Below are positions 22,291 through 32,889 of a DNA stretch of 64,000 nt, one piece after another. This stretch comes from Pyrenopolyporus hunteri (taxonomy: Eukaryota > Ascomycota > Sordariomycetes > Xylariales > Hypoxylaceae), in NCBI GenBank assembly GCA_902806595.1, contig CADCXC010000035.1:1860001-1924000 (forward strand), read 5' to 3'. The notes beneath the pieces are model-generated. The model was not told the origin of the DNA. It searched no databases and saw only the letters and a program-made list of their open reading frames with translations. Position numbers and translations under genes: made by a program. How positions within the stretch are numbered: the stretch's first letter is position 1; each line of letters begins with the position of its first letter.

Positions 22291-22317
22291 TCCTGTCCTG
22301 TCCTGTCCTGTCCTGTC
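22291..22317 (+). repeat. (TCCTG)5 microsatellite in the CPT1 upstream region
   Basis: Five perfect TCCTG units plus TC, about 180 bases before the CPT1 ATG and probably in its 5' leader or promoter. Confidence 0.85.
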
Positions 22318-22497
22318 TGTCCCTCGTCGAAGCGTTCTGTTAGCAAGTTCCCTTGCGTCGTCTCGGCAACCCACGCAGCCGGGATACCACCACTGAACCC
22401 AGGAAGGAAATCCAAATAGACAAGACAGCTTGCGAAGATCGACCAAAGGTAAATTCGTATTCTAGACCACAACACAACCGCAACATTGCCAGTCAAG

Positions 22498-23944
22498 ATG
22501 GTGTACGTGCGCCAGGAATACCTGCCGAATCTGAAGGCATACAAGTATTCGGGCGTCGACCACTCGTTGACGTCCAAGTACATTCTGAAGCCCTTTTACA
22601 CCAATGTCGTCATCAAGTGCTTCCCCATGTGGATGGCCCCGAACCTGATCACATTGACCGGCTTCATGTTCATCGTCATCAACTTCTTTACCCTCCTATG
22701 GTACAATCCGACCCTCGACCAAGACTGCCCGCCATGGGTTTACTATTCCTGGGCTCTCGGCCTATTTCTCTATCAGACCTTCGACGCAGTGGATGGAGCG
22801 CAAGCGTATGTACTAGTATAATGTGCAATTCATAGCAACCCCCTTTTCCACTTACGCCCTCCTCCTCTACCACCCTAGATGTATACAATAGACAGAGATA
22901 TCTAATGTACTAATTTTATAGACGGCGAACACGGCAGAGCGGCCCCCTTGGCGAGCTCTTCGACCATGGCGTAGACGCCCTTAACACCGCCCTCGAATGC
23001 CTCGTCTTCGCCGCCTCGCAGAACATGGGCCAGAGCTGGTACACCGTGGCCACGCTCTTCGCATGTACGTAGCCGTAGCACACGCTTTTTCTAACCGCCA
23101 CCACTTCCCCCCCTTTACGAAAGAAAGCTAACAAACCACCCACGCACCAGCCCTCCAAACGTTCTACGTCCAGACCTGGGAAGAGTACCACACCGGCACC
23201 CTGACCCTCGGCATCGTCAACGGGCCCGTCGAGGGCGTCCTGATCCTGGTCTTCGTGTACGCGCTGACGGGGTACATGGGCGGGGCCTCGTTCTGGCAGC
23301 AGCCGATGCTCGCGACCCTGCGCGTGCCGGCCTCGCTCGGCATCCCGGAGTACGTCTACGAGCTGTCCTTCACGCAGTGGTACATGGTGCAGGGGGCGGT
23401 GGTCATGATCTTCAACACGGTCGAGAGCGCGCGCAACGTGATCCGCGCGCGCCGCGCCCGCGGCGACCGCAGCCGCTGGGCGCTGCTCGGCCTCGTGCCC
23501 TTCGCCGCCACCTGGGTGCTCGTCGTCGCCTACCTCTACCTGCAGCCGCTCATCCGCACCCAGCACCTCGTGCCCTTCGCCGTGTTCGCCGGCTTCGTCA
23601 ACGCCTACAGCGTCGGCCAGGTCATCACCGCGCACCTCGTCAAGCTGCCCTTCCCCTACTGGAACGTGCTCGCGCTCCCGCTCGCCTGGGGCGTCGCCGA
23701 CTCCCTCGGCCCCGTCCTCCAGGCCCGCCTCGGCTGGGCATCCGGCTGGCCCAGCGCCCTCGGCGACGACGTGTACCAGGTCGCCTTCATGTTCTGCATG
23801 CTGGGCATGGCCATCGGCGTCTACGGCTCCTTCGTCGTCGACGTCATCGTCACCATCTGCGATTACCTGGACATCTGGTGCTTGACCATCAAGCACCCGT
23901 ACGTCGACGTCGCGGAGCATGCGAATGGGAAGAAGGTGAATTAG
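22498..23944 (+). CDS. CPT1: Diacylglycerol cholinephosphotransferase (CPT1/EPT1 type)
   Basis: Exons 22498-22805, 22922-23064 and 23151-23944; 414 residues. It moves phosphocholine (or phosphoethanolamine) from the CDP-alcohol to diacylglycerol in ER/Golgi membranes, the last step of the pathway begun by choline kinase. The full CDP-alcohol phosphotransferase motif is present: D96, D99-G100, A103-R104, G113, D117, D121. Intron 1 splits codon 103 within the motif (gc|a). N-terminus VYVRQEYLPNLKAYKYSGVDHS is typical. About seven to eight hydrophobic spans follow, including MAPNLITLTGFMFIVI and FPYWNVLALPLAWGVADSL. Exon 3 is strongly G+C rich, producing a long but meaningless antisense frame. 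Choline versus ethanolamine preference cannot be read. Confidence 0.93.
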
Positions 23945-25896
23945 AAGGGGTGGGGGATGGGTAGAGTAGACGATAAAGGAAAGGAGTAGGGAAGAAAGAC
24001 GGAAAGACGCTAAGAAAGGGAGGAAAGAAAGGGGCGGGCTAGAGTTTCTGGGCGTCTAGGTATACCCAGTTACGCCATCTACCCGAGTTATAGGTAACTC
24101 GTATTCAGACGGCGGAATGGGCGTTGAGCGTATCAAGGCCTCTTTCAGCAAGCACGTGCGAGGCGAGGACGGACTCTAAAGGACCCAACCTACTAATTAA
24201 TCGGGAGTTAATAAGGAGGAGGGGGACGGAAGCACGTATGTCTATTTGAGACATATCAACCAGACTAGGGTTCAGCTCACGCTCGGATAACGATGATGAC
24301 GATGATATTGATGAATGGCGCGAAGCGCTCGGTGTCTATTCTATTCCCCGCTCTATTAGTATTATGTTATATTAGAGTGCTTAATAAAGTAATGCTGATC
24401 GAGTATGAAGTGGGTTTGAAGTTCGGTGTTGTGTCTTTGGGAAGAGTAGAAAAGGAGTATGGACAGTATAATAGTAGACTCATTTCCCTTCTTATAGATT
24501 CAAGTAAATATGCATATCTGATCCACGGCTTTATCCATTCGTGTGCTTAGCAGTAGTTCTTATAGGTAAATCCGAATAGGCATCACAATAGATAGGTATC
24601 TACCACTTATGAGAACCTTTCATAGAGATTGGTCACAGTGAAATATGACTAACCTAGATGCTTCAGGTAGAATATCAGTAAAACCGGAATACCTTATCTA
24701 CACCTAAATTTGTTCGGGCTTATAGCACAAGCCTCTTCTCAATGACCTAATTATCTCAGTCGTTCCACTTCGAACCCGCGGTGGTTATTCTTATATGTTC
24801 GTTTCAGGAGCTCCTCAGTCAACGCAAGCGCTTCGTCGACACTCTAAAACCCTTCGACCCATGTACATATGTCTACCTACATGGGAAATACATGGGACGG
24901 ATTAAACTATAGCAGGTCAAAAACCTACCTAGGTACGTTATCCAGCTACTTCAAGAGAAACACCAAAGGCGCGCGTCAGGTTTACAAAGATACATTTAGT
25001 TCAACATACCTAGGTTAAGTTAGGTCGATACAAGAACACCCAATCCTAAACCCGAACCCCCAGACGGCGTGAAGAAGACGAACCCGAACAGTAGTAGTAA
25101 TACTAATAGTAAAAAATGGTCATAGTAGAATCCGGATATGCTCTCTCCTCTCGCTCCTCCCTTCTCCCTTTCTCTTTCGCTCTCCTTTCCCCTTAAATGC
25201 GTATGATAGAGTTGGCTAAAAGTACCTATATAACTCAGCTAGCCACCTAAAGTGTTGAAAACCAGTTACAGATACATCGGGGAAGGAAAAATAAGAAGAA
25301 TCAGCAGGTTGAGATGGCGGTGTTGCGTCTGTTATGTTGTCGTGTGTATCCTTTCATTTCCCTTGGTTAGTTGACTTCCTGGTTCGACCTTTTTTTTTTT
25401 CTTTTTCTTCGAAAACAATCATCCTCCCTGGCCAAAACTCCCCGACCATGTTCGAGTTTGGTTGCTCCCGCCCTCTCCCCGGCTACACCTTCATCCGTCA
25501 ATCTCCCCTTGCGCTCACCTGCCAGCCCCCCTTTTCATACGGTGTTGATCTCGTGATGGGCGAGGCAATGGCACCCTCTCTTTTCCTCACGACCGCGTAA
25601 CCCGGTGTAGTGGCTAGGTATTTAGTGAAATAGCCCAAAGCGCCTCGCTTGCGACGTACTCCTTCAATTCATTGATAATCCGTAAAATTCCATCACATTC
25701 GTTGTCCTAAGCGGAGCCGAGATCGCTTTCCCTTGATATCCGGTACGCCGTCGTATGTCTCGTGTCCTTATTTCATTTCTCCAATATCTCACACATAACG
25801 ATTCTTCCCCAGCATGGCTGTCCTACCGCTACACTGTCGATCACCCGCCTTTTCACCCATCAGTCTCCCTGAACCAAATCCCGAGCAATCTACCGT
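23945..25896. other. Convergent interval CPT1-bZIP
   Basis: Nearly 2 kb between two 3' ends. The centre (24290-25020) is AT-rich and carries a TACCTAGGTA copy at 24926 and a CCTAGG at 25009. A CT-rich tract lies at 25138-25195. Short open frames show no recognisable protein. Confidence 0.55.
24926..24935. repeat. Palindrome TACCTAGGTA
   Basis: Exact copy of the dispersed 10-mer inside the AT-rich convergent interval. Confidence 0.8.
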
Positions 25897-27048
25897 TCAT
25901 AACAGCTCATCGCTACCACTCGCCACGCTTTCCACAATAGCCTGGAGGATGACGCGCTCCTCGAATACAGGTCCCTGGCCGTCACACTTAGCTTGTGATT
26001 TCAACCTTAAGCTTACATCACCGACATCAACCAGACCCTTCTTAAATAACTCGTGATTGATGATGTAGTCCCACGTTGCACCAGCGGCTAGAAGACGCTC
26101 GCCGCCCGACTCCACAATCCGGTGGCTTGGGGTCTTGTTTGCGTGGTTCTGGAGGAGATCGGAATAGAAGTCCGTGGGGTTGTACTGCATGGGACCTGTA
26201 GTCGTCGGGATAGGGGGTGATAAGGAGCCGTTCTGGGTGTGGACGTTCGATGTGGCCCGCAAGATCTCGTTCTCCGTGCTCATCTTCTGCAGATCACGTT
26301 TCAGTTTTTCGTTCTCGCTAGCCGTCTGGTGCTGTTGTGCTTCTAGGCTAGCGAGTTTCGCCTCAAGGTCCTTGACGTGTCGCTCTTTACGCTCTCGGAA
26401 CGCGCGTTGGCTACAGGGATTGACCGCTTGTTAGCTGAATTACCCAGGTTTGCGATATCCATCCGTCACACGTAGGGATCATCCCTCTACTCTGGATTCC
26501 CGGGGGTTCACTCACGCGGCCCGATTTTGAGCTTTTCGCCGGGATTGGGCGGGCGTCAGATCGTCCTCGTCCGAATTGGATGCCGTCTGTCTGTTTGCAT
26601 CGGGATCCGGCTTGGCCATGGGTAGTATGTCGGCTTGGCTGGCTTTCAGCCCCGCAGCACCGTTGGGTTGACTCTGGCCGTTCTGGCCGTGCATCGGGTG
26701 TGTTGGCGGTGTTGGCGGGCCAGGGGGCCCGGGGAACGCCTGATGTTGCTGATTGAACGGGGCATACTGTTCAAAGTTCTGTTGGAAGTGATCATTGCTT
26801 TGGAAGCCGTCGTAGACGTCCTAGACGACGCAGGAGGATCAGCGCCCCATTTTCTACGCAAAAGCAAACATCCCCCCGCCACACAACAAACTGAAACATA
26901 GCAAAGACACGGGGGATACACTAACATGTGGAGAGTGGTTGTTGAACTCGTCGGATGCGGCTGAGTTGGAATGAGACGGGGTCAAGGGAGGTATCCCGAT
27001 GAAGTGATAGGGATGAGCTCCACTGTAGAAGGTCTGCGAGAAATCCAT
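25897..27048 (-). CDS. kapC: AP-1-like bZIP transcription factor, KapC/Yap type
   Basis: Exons 27048-26926, 26820-26516 and 26410-25897; 313 residues. The N-terminus MDFSQTFYSGAHPYHFIGIPPL, then SNSAASDEFNNHSP, is followed by a Gln/Pro-rich stretch. The basic region spans the second intron: QNRAAQRAFRERKERHVKDLE, with the Yap-family N-x-A-A-Q-x-A-F-R contact residues; the leucine zipper (LEAKLASLEAQ..) follows. The C-terminal block GATWDYIINHELFKKGLVDVGDV and KCDGQGPVFEE is typical of this fungal group. It lacks the paired Cys-rich domains of Yap1, having a single Cys in that block, so Yap1-style redox control is unlikely. Intron donors are GTTAGT and GTGAGT. The symbol is by resemblance; another AP-1-like paralogue is possible. 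Confidence 0.85.
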
Positions 27049-30000
27049 TTTTTGACTTATACCGACTCAGTCGCAAGATATCTACTATATGGATGGAGGG
27101 TGTTGCGGATGTTTGCGAGCAGTGTAGAGGAAGTGGAAAGAGACTCGCACGGCGAAACCGGCGGTTCGATGGTGTTATTACTTATTGGTTCGTCCCAGTA
27201 AGAAGTCGAAGAAAGCTGCTGATGGGTGGTTCAAGTAACTGGGGGGCTCGGTACAAGGTCCAGGGGTTCCTCTCTTCTGTTTGGCTGTTCCTGAGCCCAG
27301 GGAGGTCCGTTGGTCTACCAGAATCTGCGCCGTGTGCTCGAGGTTGACACAGGTAGGAAGCACAGCATATCATAAGGTGGGAGTGCTTCTCAATCTTAGC
27401 CAGGCTAGGTGCTTAATCGACCGAGAGACTCGTCCGTTCGCTTCGTACGTCCTTGTTTCGGTGTCCCGGTAGAAGTACAGTCGAGGGATATTTGAGAGAA
27501 CGGGGGGATATGTATCCTTCTCGAGGACCACAGAAATGAGGAGACCGTCTTACTAATTTTGGCAATATACCATGTTCCTTCGGCTGACACGACGAATAGG
27601 AGTCGCCTATTCCATCTCCACAGACGGGAAGGGTGGGCTGTCCCGTACCCAAACTCGTTTAGAGCAATTATAGAATAGGAAAAGGGCCGTTGTGGATTTT
27701 TAGAATATAATAATGCCACTTTGTATCTGTGTCCCATCCCACGCCCACGCCACTCGCTTGTTCCTAGAACATTCGGCGATTCGACAAAGTCCAAGAGGCC
27801 GGGAGAAGAGACGAAAGAATTCATCTCGAAGGGGCAAGTATTTAGATTAATAATGCCGTTACCTCCTCCCCCAGACCCTTCTTGCATTGGGTTGAATGCC
27901 CTCAATTATCATTGGGCCGAAACGTGTCCAAAGCCACGGGCTTATGTGCTCAGTACTCGGTGATGACGAGACTTTTCGGGGACCAGCCAGCCCGATACCA
28001 TCCAAAGGGTAATCGCGGTCGAGGTGGACTTGTAATCAAGCCCTCCGCAGAGTTTTTCAGCTTTTGCATATTCTCGAATCCTTCTGGTCTCTTTTTGGTT
28101 CAGGCTTCTTACGCTTTGCCTGACCCGGGACGGCCAAGGATCGAGCTACCGTGGCCGCCAGCTGCACTTCCACCAGGTTGCGTAGTCCATCCCATTCGAC
28201 AGCAAGCATAATTGACGTGCAGGCCCATACCGCCGCTACGTCTTCCTTCGCGACCAATCATTTCCATAGAATCGACACTCCCACCGACAATATGTATAGA
28301 TAGCCTCTCCCTCAATAGTAGCGGCTTCACGCACTGACGTTTAAGCCCTGTCCCCGCCAGACTCCCTCCTCAAAACTGCTGACGGTGTCTGCAGCCGGGG
28401 CGGTATACCATAGGACGAGGATTAGAAGGTCTCGATCCTCCACAGCCCACCCACGTCCCGCCCCCGACCGTTGATAATGGGAAGACCCGAATCCTAACCT
28501 TTCGTTCAGGTACCACGCCGGTCACGAGCATTCCCTAAAATAGCAGGCGTATGTAGAGATGGCGCCTCTGCAAACCCTCATGCGTACACCACCTATGTAA
28601 AGCGTCATACTCCTTTTGCTAATCTGAAAAAACCCTAGTGGCGAGGACCTCCTGCCGCTCGTCAGTCTCACATAGAGTCTGCCGCGTATCGCAAGACGTA
28701 AGCGCAGGACAGTTTGATCCTGTCCACGTAAACGGCACCCAAGATAACTCGAGTCTGATGGCACTGCGAAATGTATCGTATCTTACCTGGGTTACGCCCG
28801 GCCCCGTTCTCATGAGTCCCGTTACATCGAGACGACCTCCGTATGTGACTGAGGAGTTCCACAGTGCATCTATATCATGTTAGCCAGTGCGATGGTCTAC
28901 GCTATTCGGGAATTCCAACACGAACCTACCTAAATATCTATTAGGCGATTCTAATAGCGTACATAACCCCTTGAGATCGAGAATTGCATGTAGGCTATCA
29001 CGTGCCTTATTGCTACCGGCCTATCGTGTCTCTTCACTTTTTAAAGAAAGACGCCTAGACTCTCCAAGCACTAAGACCGCACTTCATGTTGTATCGTTCT
29101 AAAGTAGCAATAGGTTACCTACCACTAATTTCGCTTTAGGAGAAACCTCGAGCCTGCTCCTAGGACTCTCTCTCTCTGTTACTGGAGCTTTCGAGGTGGA
29201 GCAACATTATGTCCACGGAATGCGGAGATACCCTGCCTCTTCTGCAGAGGGAGTATAGGGGAACGAGGCGGTGGCCACGAGCTTACGAACCGGTAAATGC
29301 AAGCAGAGATTCAAGGTTAGCCGATTCTGCTCCTATTTACCGCCGAGACGCGAGGCCATTCGCCCACTGGAAACCCCGTCTTATCATAACCCTTGTCGGA
29401 GAAACGTCTGCCAGCCCCGGTATGAGGATGTAGGACTTTCGTCAGGTGACAGAGGCTACACAAGGCTTCCGTGCTGACGACACAAGCAGCCCCTAATCGA
29501 TTCGCAGTGCTCCAAGCACATTATATGATCCAAAAGGTTATCCAAACAGGTCGCTCCTTATCTTCTAGTCGACCGGATCCGAATCCGTAGGAAGCTCGCC
29601 CTACATTGGGAACCTTTCAGAAGGGTACAATATCGCGATCTTGAGCCGGCTCTCAGACTTGGTAACAGGTTGATATTGACTTCGAAGGAAATACGGCCTG
29701 TGTGATTTCTTCGGGATGAACAACGAGGTCAGGGACGACCACTCTTTCCGACGCATAAATTCGATAGGATGGCGCGGCGATCACGCTTCCCATCCTTTTG
29801 CGAGAGTGCTGAGAATATTGAGGGCGAAAGCTTAAACGCAGCACCTCGCACCCGTCTGGACGTACGTCGCATAGGCGGCCGCCTAATACTGCTTTTGTCC
29901 CGAGGACAAAGGCGTTAGTGCAATCGGAACCACCCGCAAGCAAGCATCTCTGCGAAATATCAGGATATTTCTTGCCGTTGCGCATAGCCTCGATCTGATT

Positions 30001-31191
30001 TGGTTCTATCTCATTATCCCCCTATGGTAGTGATAGGAGAGGGTTCTAGGCAGAGTGTGTTGGAGTTGAGCCGAATCTCTGACAATTTTTAGGGTTTGGC
30101 CCGAATAGGGGTAACCGGGGTAACCGTTGCTGTCCACGGAGATATGGAATCGGGGCAGTGAGTGAGTTCACTCCCAATGTGTCCCGTCGCCATGATCAGA
30201 AGTAAATTGAAGGTATCAAATAGGAGGGTGGACAAGCCACAAGAGGCAGTCCATATCCCTACGACTCCCGTAAAGCAGACTTGGGATGCATCTAGGGATG
30301 CCCTTCAGCCAATACGGAGTAGGTGGACAATCCGATATCCAGATAGGGGCTACTCAGTGTGAAGATGTCATTCAACCGATTCATGAAGATTGGGACAATA
30401 ACGTCGAAATACATCTACATATACTTACCTTACTTACCGTACCTAAGTACATAGGTAGAGAAACAAAGTGGATCGGTCCTTATTCATTCTAAAATTCACC
30501 ATGGTGCGAGCTCCTCTCTTTAGACTCAGGGAAAGAACAAGACTGCGCTAATAAGTAAGTTCACGCCCTCTCCCTGAACTGTAACTAGGTAAATATTGAC
30601 TTACTTCCCTATCAGTGAACGCACAACAACTTCCCTCGTCAATATACAACTTCTCCAGTATAACTTCTCGGCGAAGTAGTGCCTTGCTACCACTACCATA
30701 AGATTGACCATCTTTCCTTCCTATACTTAATCTACCTAGGTACCTACATATACTATCTGTGAACCATTTCCAATTAAAGAAGCTAACCCTTTCAAGTTCA
30801 GAGCCCAGTGGAGCGAGGACATCGCAGCCTCATCGGTAGGCGCAATCGGCTGGACGACTTACTTAATTCTCTTCAGCGTGCCTGATCCACCACATCGGTC
30901 CTAAGACAGAAGTATCTAAAACAGTACCTACCTACCTAAGGAAGCAAGAGGGAAACAGCAACAGAAACCGCAAGAGCTACTTCTTTTCCCCTCCTTCAAT
31001 TCTCTTCCGTCTTCATCCTCATCCATCCATCATCATTTCCTCCAAACAACAACATCATCGTCATCTCGCGTTCCTCTTCTCCTCTCATCCTCTCTCTCCC
31101 TCCTCCCCCTTTCCCAGTCCCTCATCTCTACCTCGACAGTAGCAAGCGATCAGCCAACCTCTCTGTCTTCTGTCATCGCTGGCCAGTCACC
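27049..31191. other. Long gene-free divergent interval
   Basis: 4.1 kb between the bZIP start and the start of an uncharacterised gene. All open frames are short and look random in composition. Visible items: TACCTAGGTA at 30733; a GGGTAACCGTTGC string at 30118-30130 shared with the element at 63.1 kb; and a CT-rich tract at about 30980-31190 that is probably the leader/core promoter of the next gene. Confidence 0.5.
30733..30742. repeat. Palindrome TACCTAGGTA
   Basis: Exact copy of the dispersed 10-mer, followed by a second TACCTAC unit. Confidence 0.8.
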
Positions 31192-32889
31192 ATGGATCCG
31201 CGACTGTCTAAGCAACCACCGCAGCCGGGCCAGCCGCAGCCGCAGCAACCGCAGCAGCAGCAGCAGCAGCAGCAGCAGTACACGACCGTCGGATCAGTAT
31301 GGCACCCGCAATCGATGCCGATGCAGCCTCCGACGCGTCGAGGTCGATCGCTTCGATCTGCCATGCCTGAATCCTATGCCGATAACTCTCTGAGTCCCTT
31401 TTCCGGTACACATTCTTCCTACTCCCACTCCCACTACTACTCCCCTCTGCAGCAGAATTTCGATCGTGCCGTCAGTCCTATCTCCTCTAATCGCCCACCT
31501 CCTTACGATCCTTTTCTTCAACCTAACCATACCCACCATCCTGGTAAATTCTTCCCGCCCGGCAGCCCTTCTAGCGAGCCCTTTGCCGAATCCGACGGGA
31601 ATCATTTTCTTACTCACCCTCTCGATATGTCTACACAAGTCGCCCCGGCGGTTCCCTACACCCCGACCAACGCGTTTGGTACCCCGCGCAAGCTGGGTGA
31701 AGCAATCAACCGACGCGACGACCAGGGCGATGGCCACGACCGTAAAGATATTGATGAAGCCAACGAGGCCAACCAAGCCCTAGCGCTCGGCCGTATGCCA
31801 ACAAAAACCCTGACCAACTTGGCATCGTATCCCAACCCCATGCAGAAGGCGGCGCAAAAGATTCTCACTCGAGCCCGACAAGCTCCCTCGACCATGCACC
31901 ATCAACTATCTGATTCTACAGCGCAGGATGGTAGCGGCTTGCCTACGCCCCCTAGGTTCAGTCCCAGAAACGCTCGTTCTGATCCGGTTGGTGTAGACGG
32001 TCTGCTCCCGCCCGCTAGAGCTGATGGGCACAATATTAATCAACCTTTCACACCTGCAAAGATAAACTCCACGGCCTCTGCTACCCGCGAGCGCGACTCT
32101 TACCCTGCCGTCTTATCCAAGGGACCGGGGGCACCACAGCCCCTAACCGCAGGGCCACCAGGTCAGCGTCACTTTCAACCTTCTACGTTGAACACAACCC
32201 CGAGCACCTTTCAAAAGGACCTCGGGAAGACACGCGAACTTGATCACCACAATGACGGTACTCCCCGTCTTCAGCCCTCCTCTTTGTTTCAGCCGCCGCA
32301 TCTTAAGCAGCCTCTCTCTCAACAGCCGACTCCGTGGTACAAAAGCGAGCCTACTTATCCTATCCATCCCCCTGTGTCGCGCACGGGGAAGGATACCGGC
32401 AGCAACATCAGGGTAATAGATACGCTCACTCCGGAAGAAGCCCTTAAGTTCTACCCGAATGGGTTCCCTTCCGACTTCAACCACGACACTAAGAAGATAC
32501 CCGATGATTGGGTGAACCAGCGTCTCCGCGAAGTGGAAGAGGAGAGGAAGAAGAAAAATAAGCTACTGTGGGAACATGCCACAGCCTTCCAAGAGGCTCA
32601 CAGGGCTAAGCTTCAGCAAGACTTCTACGCCGGAAACGACCGAATCAACAAACCCATCCGCGACGTCATCTCCCCAAAGGAAAAGCGCGATACGGCAGGC
32701 TCCGAGCCCGAGAAGCCCGAGAAGCCTAAGGACAGGGTCAAGAACCTCCATATCTCACTGGAAGAGGCCGAAAAGATGCCTACGCACGAGCACGCCGCCC
32801 CGCTCATCAGCCTGATGTACCAATCTATGGTCAATCATCCGGCATTTATCCCCCCAGTCCATCTCTCTAAGAGCAACGGTCCACAATAG
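31192..32889 (+). CDS. Uncharacterised Gln/Pro-rich protein with a charged C-terminal block
   Basis: Single exon, 565 residues, with a good start context (CACCATGG) after a CT-rich leader. I do not recognise the family. The first 400 residues are low-complexity: an early polyQ tract of about nine Gln (bases 31251-31278), then Pro/Ser/His-rich stretches. The only ordered-looking part is about 405-565: TLTPEEALKFYPNGFPSDFNHD, then DDWVNQRLREVEEERKKKNKL (a likely coiled coil), FYAGNDRINKPIRDVI and a short end HAAPLISLMYQSMVNHPAF. No membrane span, signal peptide or catalytic motif is seen. The open frame, codon texture and motif-like C-terminus make it a real gene; a scaffold or regulatory protein is possible. 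Confidence 0.75.
   Translation: MDPRLSKQPPQPGQPQPQQPQQQQQQQQQYTTVGSVWHPQSMPMQPPTRRGRSLRSAMPESYADNSLSPFSGTHSSYSHSHYYSPLQQNFDRAVSPISSNRPPPYDPFLQPNHTHHPGKFFPPGSPSSEPFAESDGNHFLTHPLDMSTQVAPAVPYTPTNAFGTPRKLGEAINRRDDQGDGHDRKDIDEANEANQALALGRMPTKTLTNLASYPNPMQKAAQKILTRARQAPSTMHHQLSDSTAQDGSGLPTPPRFSPRNARSDPVGVDGLLPPARADGHNINQPFTPAKINSTASATRERDSYPAVLSKGPGAPQPLTAGPPGQRHFQPSTLNTTPSTFQKDLGKTRELDHHNDGTPRLQPSSLFQPPHLKQPLSQQPTPWYKSEPTYPIHPPVSRTGKDTGSNIRVIDTLTPEEALKFYPNGFPSDFNHDTKKIPDDWVNQRLREVEEERKKKNKLLWEHATAFQEAHRAKLQQDFYAGNDRINKPIRDVISPKEKRDTAGSEPEKPEKPKDRVKNLHISLEEAEKMPTHEHAAPLISLMYQSMVNHPAFIPPVHLSKSNGPQ
31251..31278 (+). repeat. CAG trinucleotide run coding polyglutamine
   Basis: Perfect CAG units encode consecutive Gln in the unknown protein, after a Gln/Pro-rich CCGCAG prelude. 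Such tracts vary in length between strains. Confidence 0.85.

Larger units (their letters stand above)
21299..22497. other. SEC21-CPT1 interval
   Basis: About 1.2 kb, tandem genes. Holds a TACCTAGGTA palindrome at 21796, surrounding GTAGGTA motifs to about 21860, and the TCCTG repeat in the probable CPT1 leader. No gene seen. Confidence 0.6.

Noticed and set aside
22916..23920. 334-codon frame antisense to CPT1 exon 3
   Set aside because: Its product is a monotone Asp/Gly/Val/Glu/His sequence produced by the G+C-rich third positions of CPT1; no start context, splice logic or domain.
27405..27905. 166-codon minus-strand frame in the long interval
   Set aside because: Composition looks random, no recognisable motif, no intron logic; likely chance.
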